Assembly: GCA_009741485.1 (NCBI GenBank)
Contig: CM019214.1
Location: forward strand, 55,074,803 to 55,138,802
From: Malurus cyaneus samueli
Taxonomy: Eukaryota > Chordata > Aves > Passeriformes > Maluridae
Length of the DNA stretch: 64,000 nt
Direction: 5' to 3'
The notes beneath the pieces are model-generated. The model saw nothing but the letters and a program-made list of their open reading frames with translations, had not been told where the DNA came from and searched no databases. A program made the translations under genes and the position numbers. Shown here piece by piece: positions 63,673-64,000 of the stretch; the stretch's first letter is position 1, and each line of letters opens with the position of its first letter.

Positions 63673-64000
63673 TAAAATATACTATATTTCTTTTACATAA
63701 AATTATTGTTATGATAATAGACATTTGTTAATAGAAGAAAAAAATGCAACAGGCCTGCATAGCTGTTAAATTAAAACTGATCAGGAGGGAGAAGGCACAG
63801 GCATGCTCAGGATTTAGGATTTAGAAGTAGTGTCATTTTCACATTGGCTTACAAAGGATGAGCTGGCTCGATTTGCTGATCACCCTCATGATTTGTAGGT
63901 TTTGTCTGTGATTTTAACCTTGAAATCATTAAAGGCCTGTCAGTGGTAATACTCCACTTGTATTCAGATAGGAGCTCTGGCTACACCTAGAGGCGAAGTG

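Larger units (their letters stand above)
34303..64000 (+). other. DACH1: DACH1 terminal intron, 5' part (phase 1)
   Basis: This is at least 29.7 kb of intron after the gtagga donor. It holds pyrimidine-rich stretches between 36.5 and 42 kb, a TG microsatellite at 42.0 kb, a purine-rich stretch at 48.5-49.3 kb, an octamer cluster at 51.05 kb, A-rich tracts at 54.7 and 58.9 kb, a SOX/POU motif at 60.27 kb, a 32-bp duplication at 61.9 kb and a CR1 fragment at 62.4 kb. I searched for the expected DGRLYLK-encoding terminal exon on the + strand by eye and did not find it, so I read the whole stretch as intron. If that exon was missed, the distal part would be 3' UTR or intergenic instead. Confidence 0.75.

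Noticed and set aside
1..64000. CRISPR array, operon, prophage or bacterial mobile island
   Set aside because: Spliced DACH1 exons with GT-AG introns, a CR1 fragment and AT-rich stop-dense DNA show a vertebrate genome. No spaced repeat array or gene cluster exists.

Overview
The window is AT-rich vertebrate DNA, almost certainly from a bird, and lies inside one very large gene. Four short exons on the + strand (20938-21089, 29649-29796, 33620-33763, 34234-34302) splice in frame into 171 codons. They match the conserved C-terminal part of the Dachshund-family transcriptional cofactor DACH1. Wording specific to DACH1 rather than DACH2 is visible, for example ASTDSLRVLN followed by DSLTPEIEADRSGG. 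A bird is suggested by the near-identity to vertebrate DACH1 together with a short 3'-end fragment of a CR1 LINE at about 62371-62473, the usual avian form. An ancient MIR-type CORE-SINE relic (about 4336-4480) is also present, and repeat content is otherwise very low. Three isolated N bases (33393, 37206, 51818) suggest a draft assembly.

Layout: 1-20937 is the 3' part of a large phase-1 intron; 21090-29648, 29797-33619 and 33764-34233 are complete introns of phase 0, 1 and 1; 34303-64000 is the 5' part of a large phase-1 terminal intron. The last coding exon, expected to encode the short DACH1 tail beginning DGRLYLK, was not found and is inferred to lie downstream. Earlier exons (N-terminal Dachbox-N and linker) lie upstream. 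No second protein gene, tRNA, rRNA or CRISPR array could be supported. The many 60-155 codon open frames in the introns show no recognisable family and no codon-like structure. Many of them come from simple-sequence or pyrimidine-rich tracts that lack stop codons.

The interest is therefore mainly non-coding. DACH1 sits in a region known for long-range developmental enhancers, and the introns contain several motif clusters that look regulatory. These are eight E-boxes in about 370 bp at 12163-12533, three POU octamers in 32 bp at 51052-51083, an abutting SOX-like/octamer pair at 60273-60286, and a compact CpG cluster at about 1571-1680. Other structures include a nested inverted repeat (22990-23051), small tandem duplications (8873-8993, 9547-9582, 61885-61955), and long stretches of strand-asymmetric composition (36.5-42 kb pyrimidine-rich, 48.5-49.3 kb purine-rich). 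All regulatory readings are inferences from motifs only. I see no clear evidence of a new biological system here.
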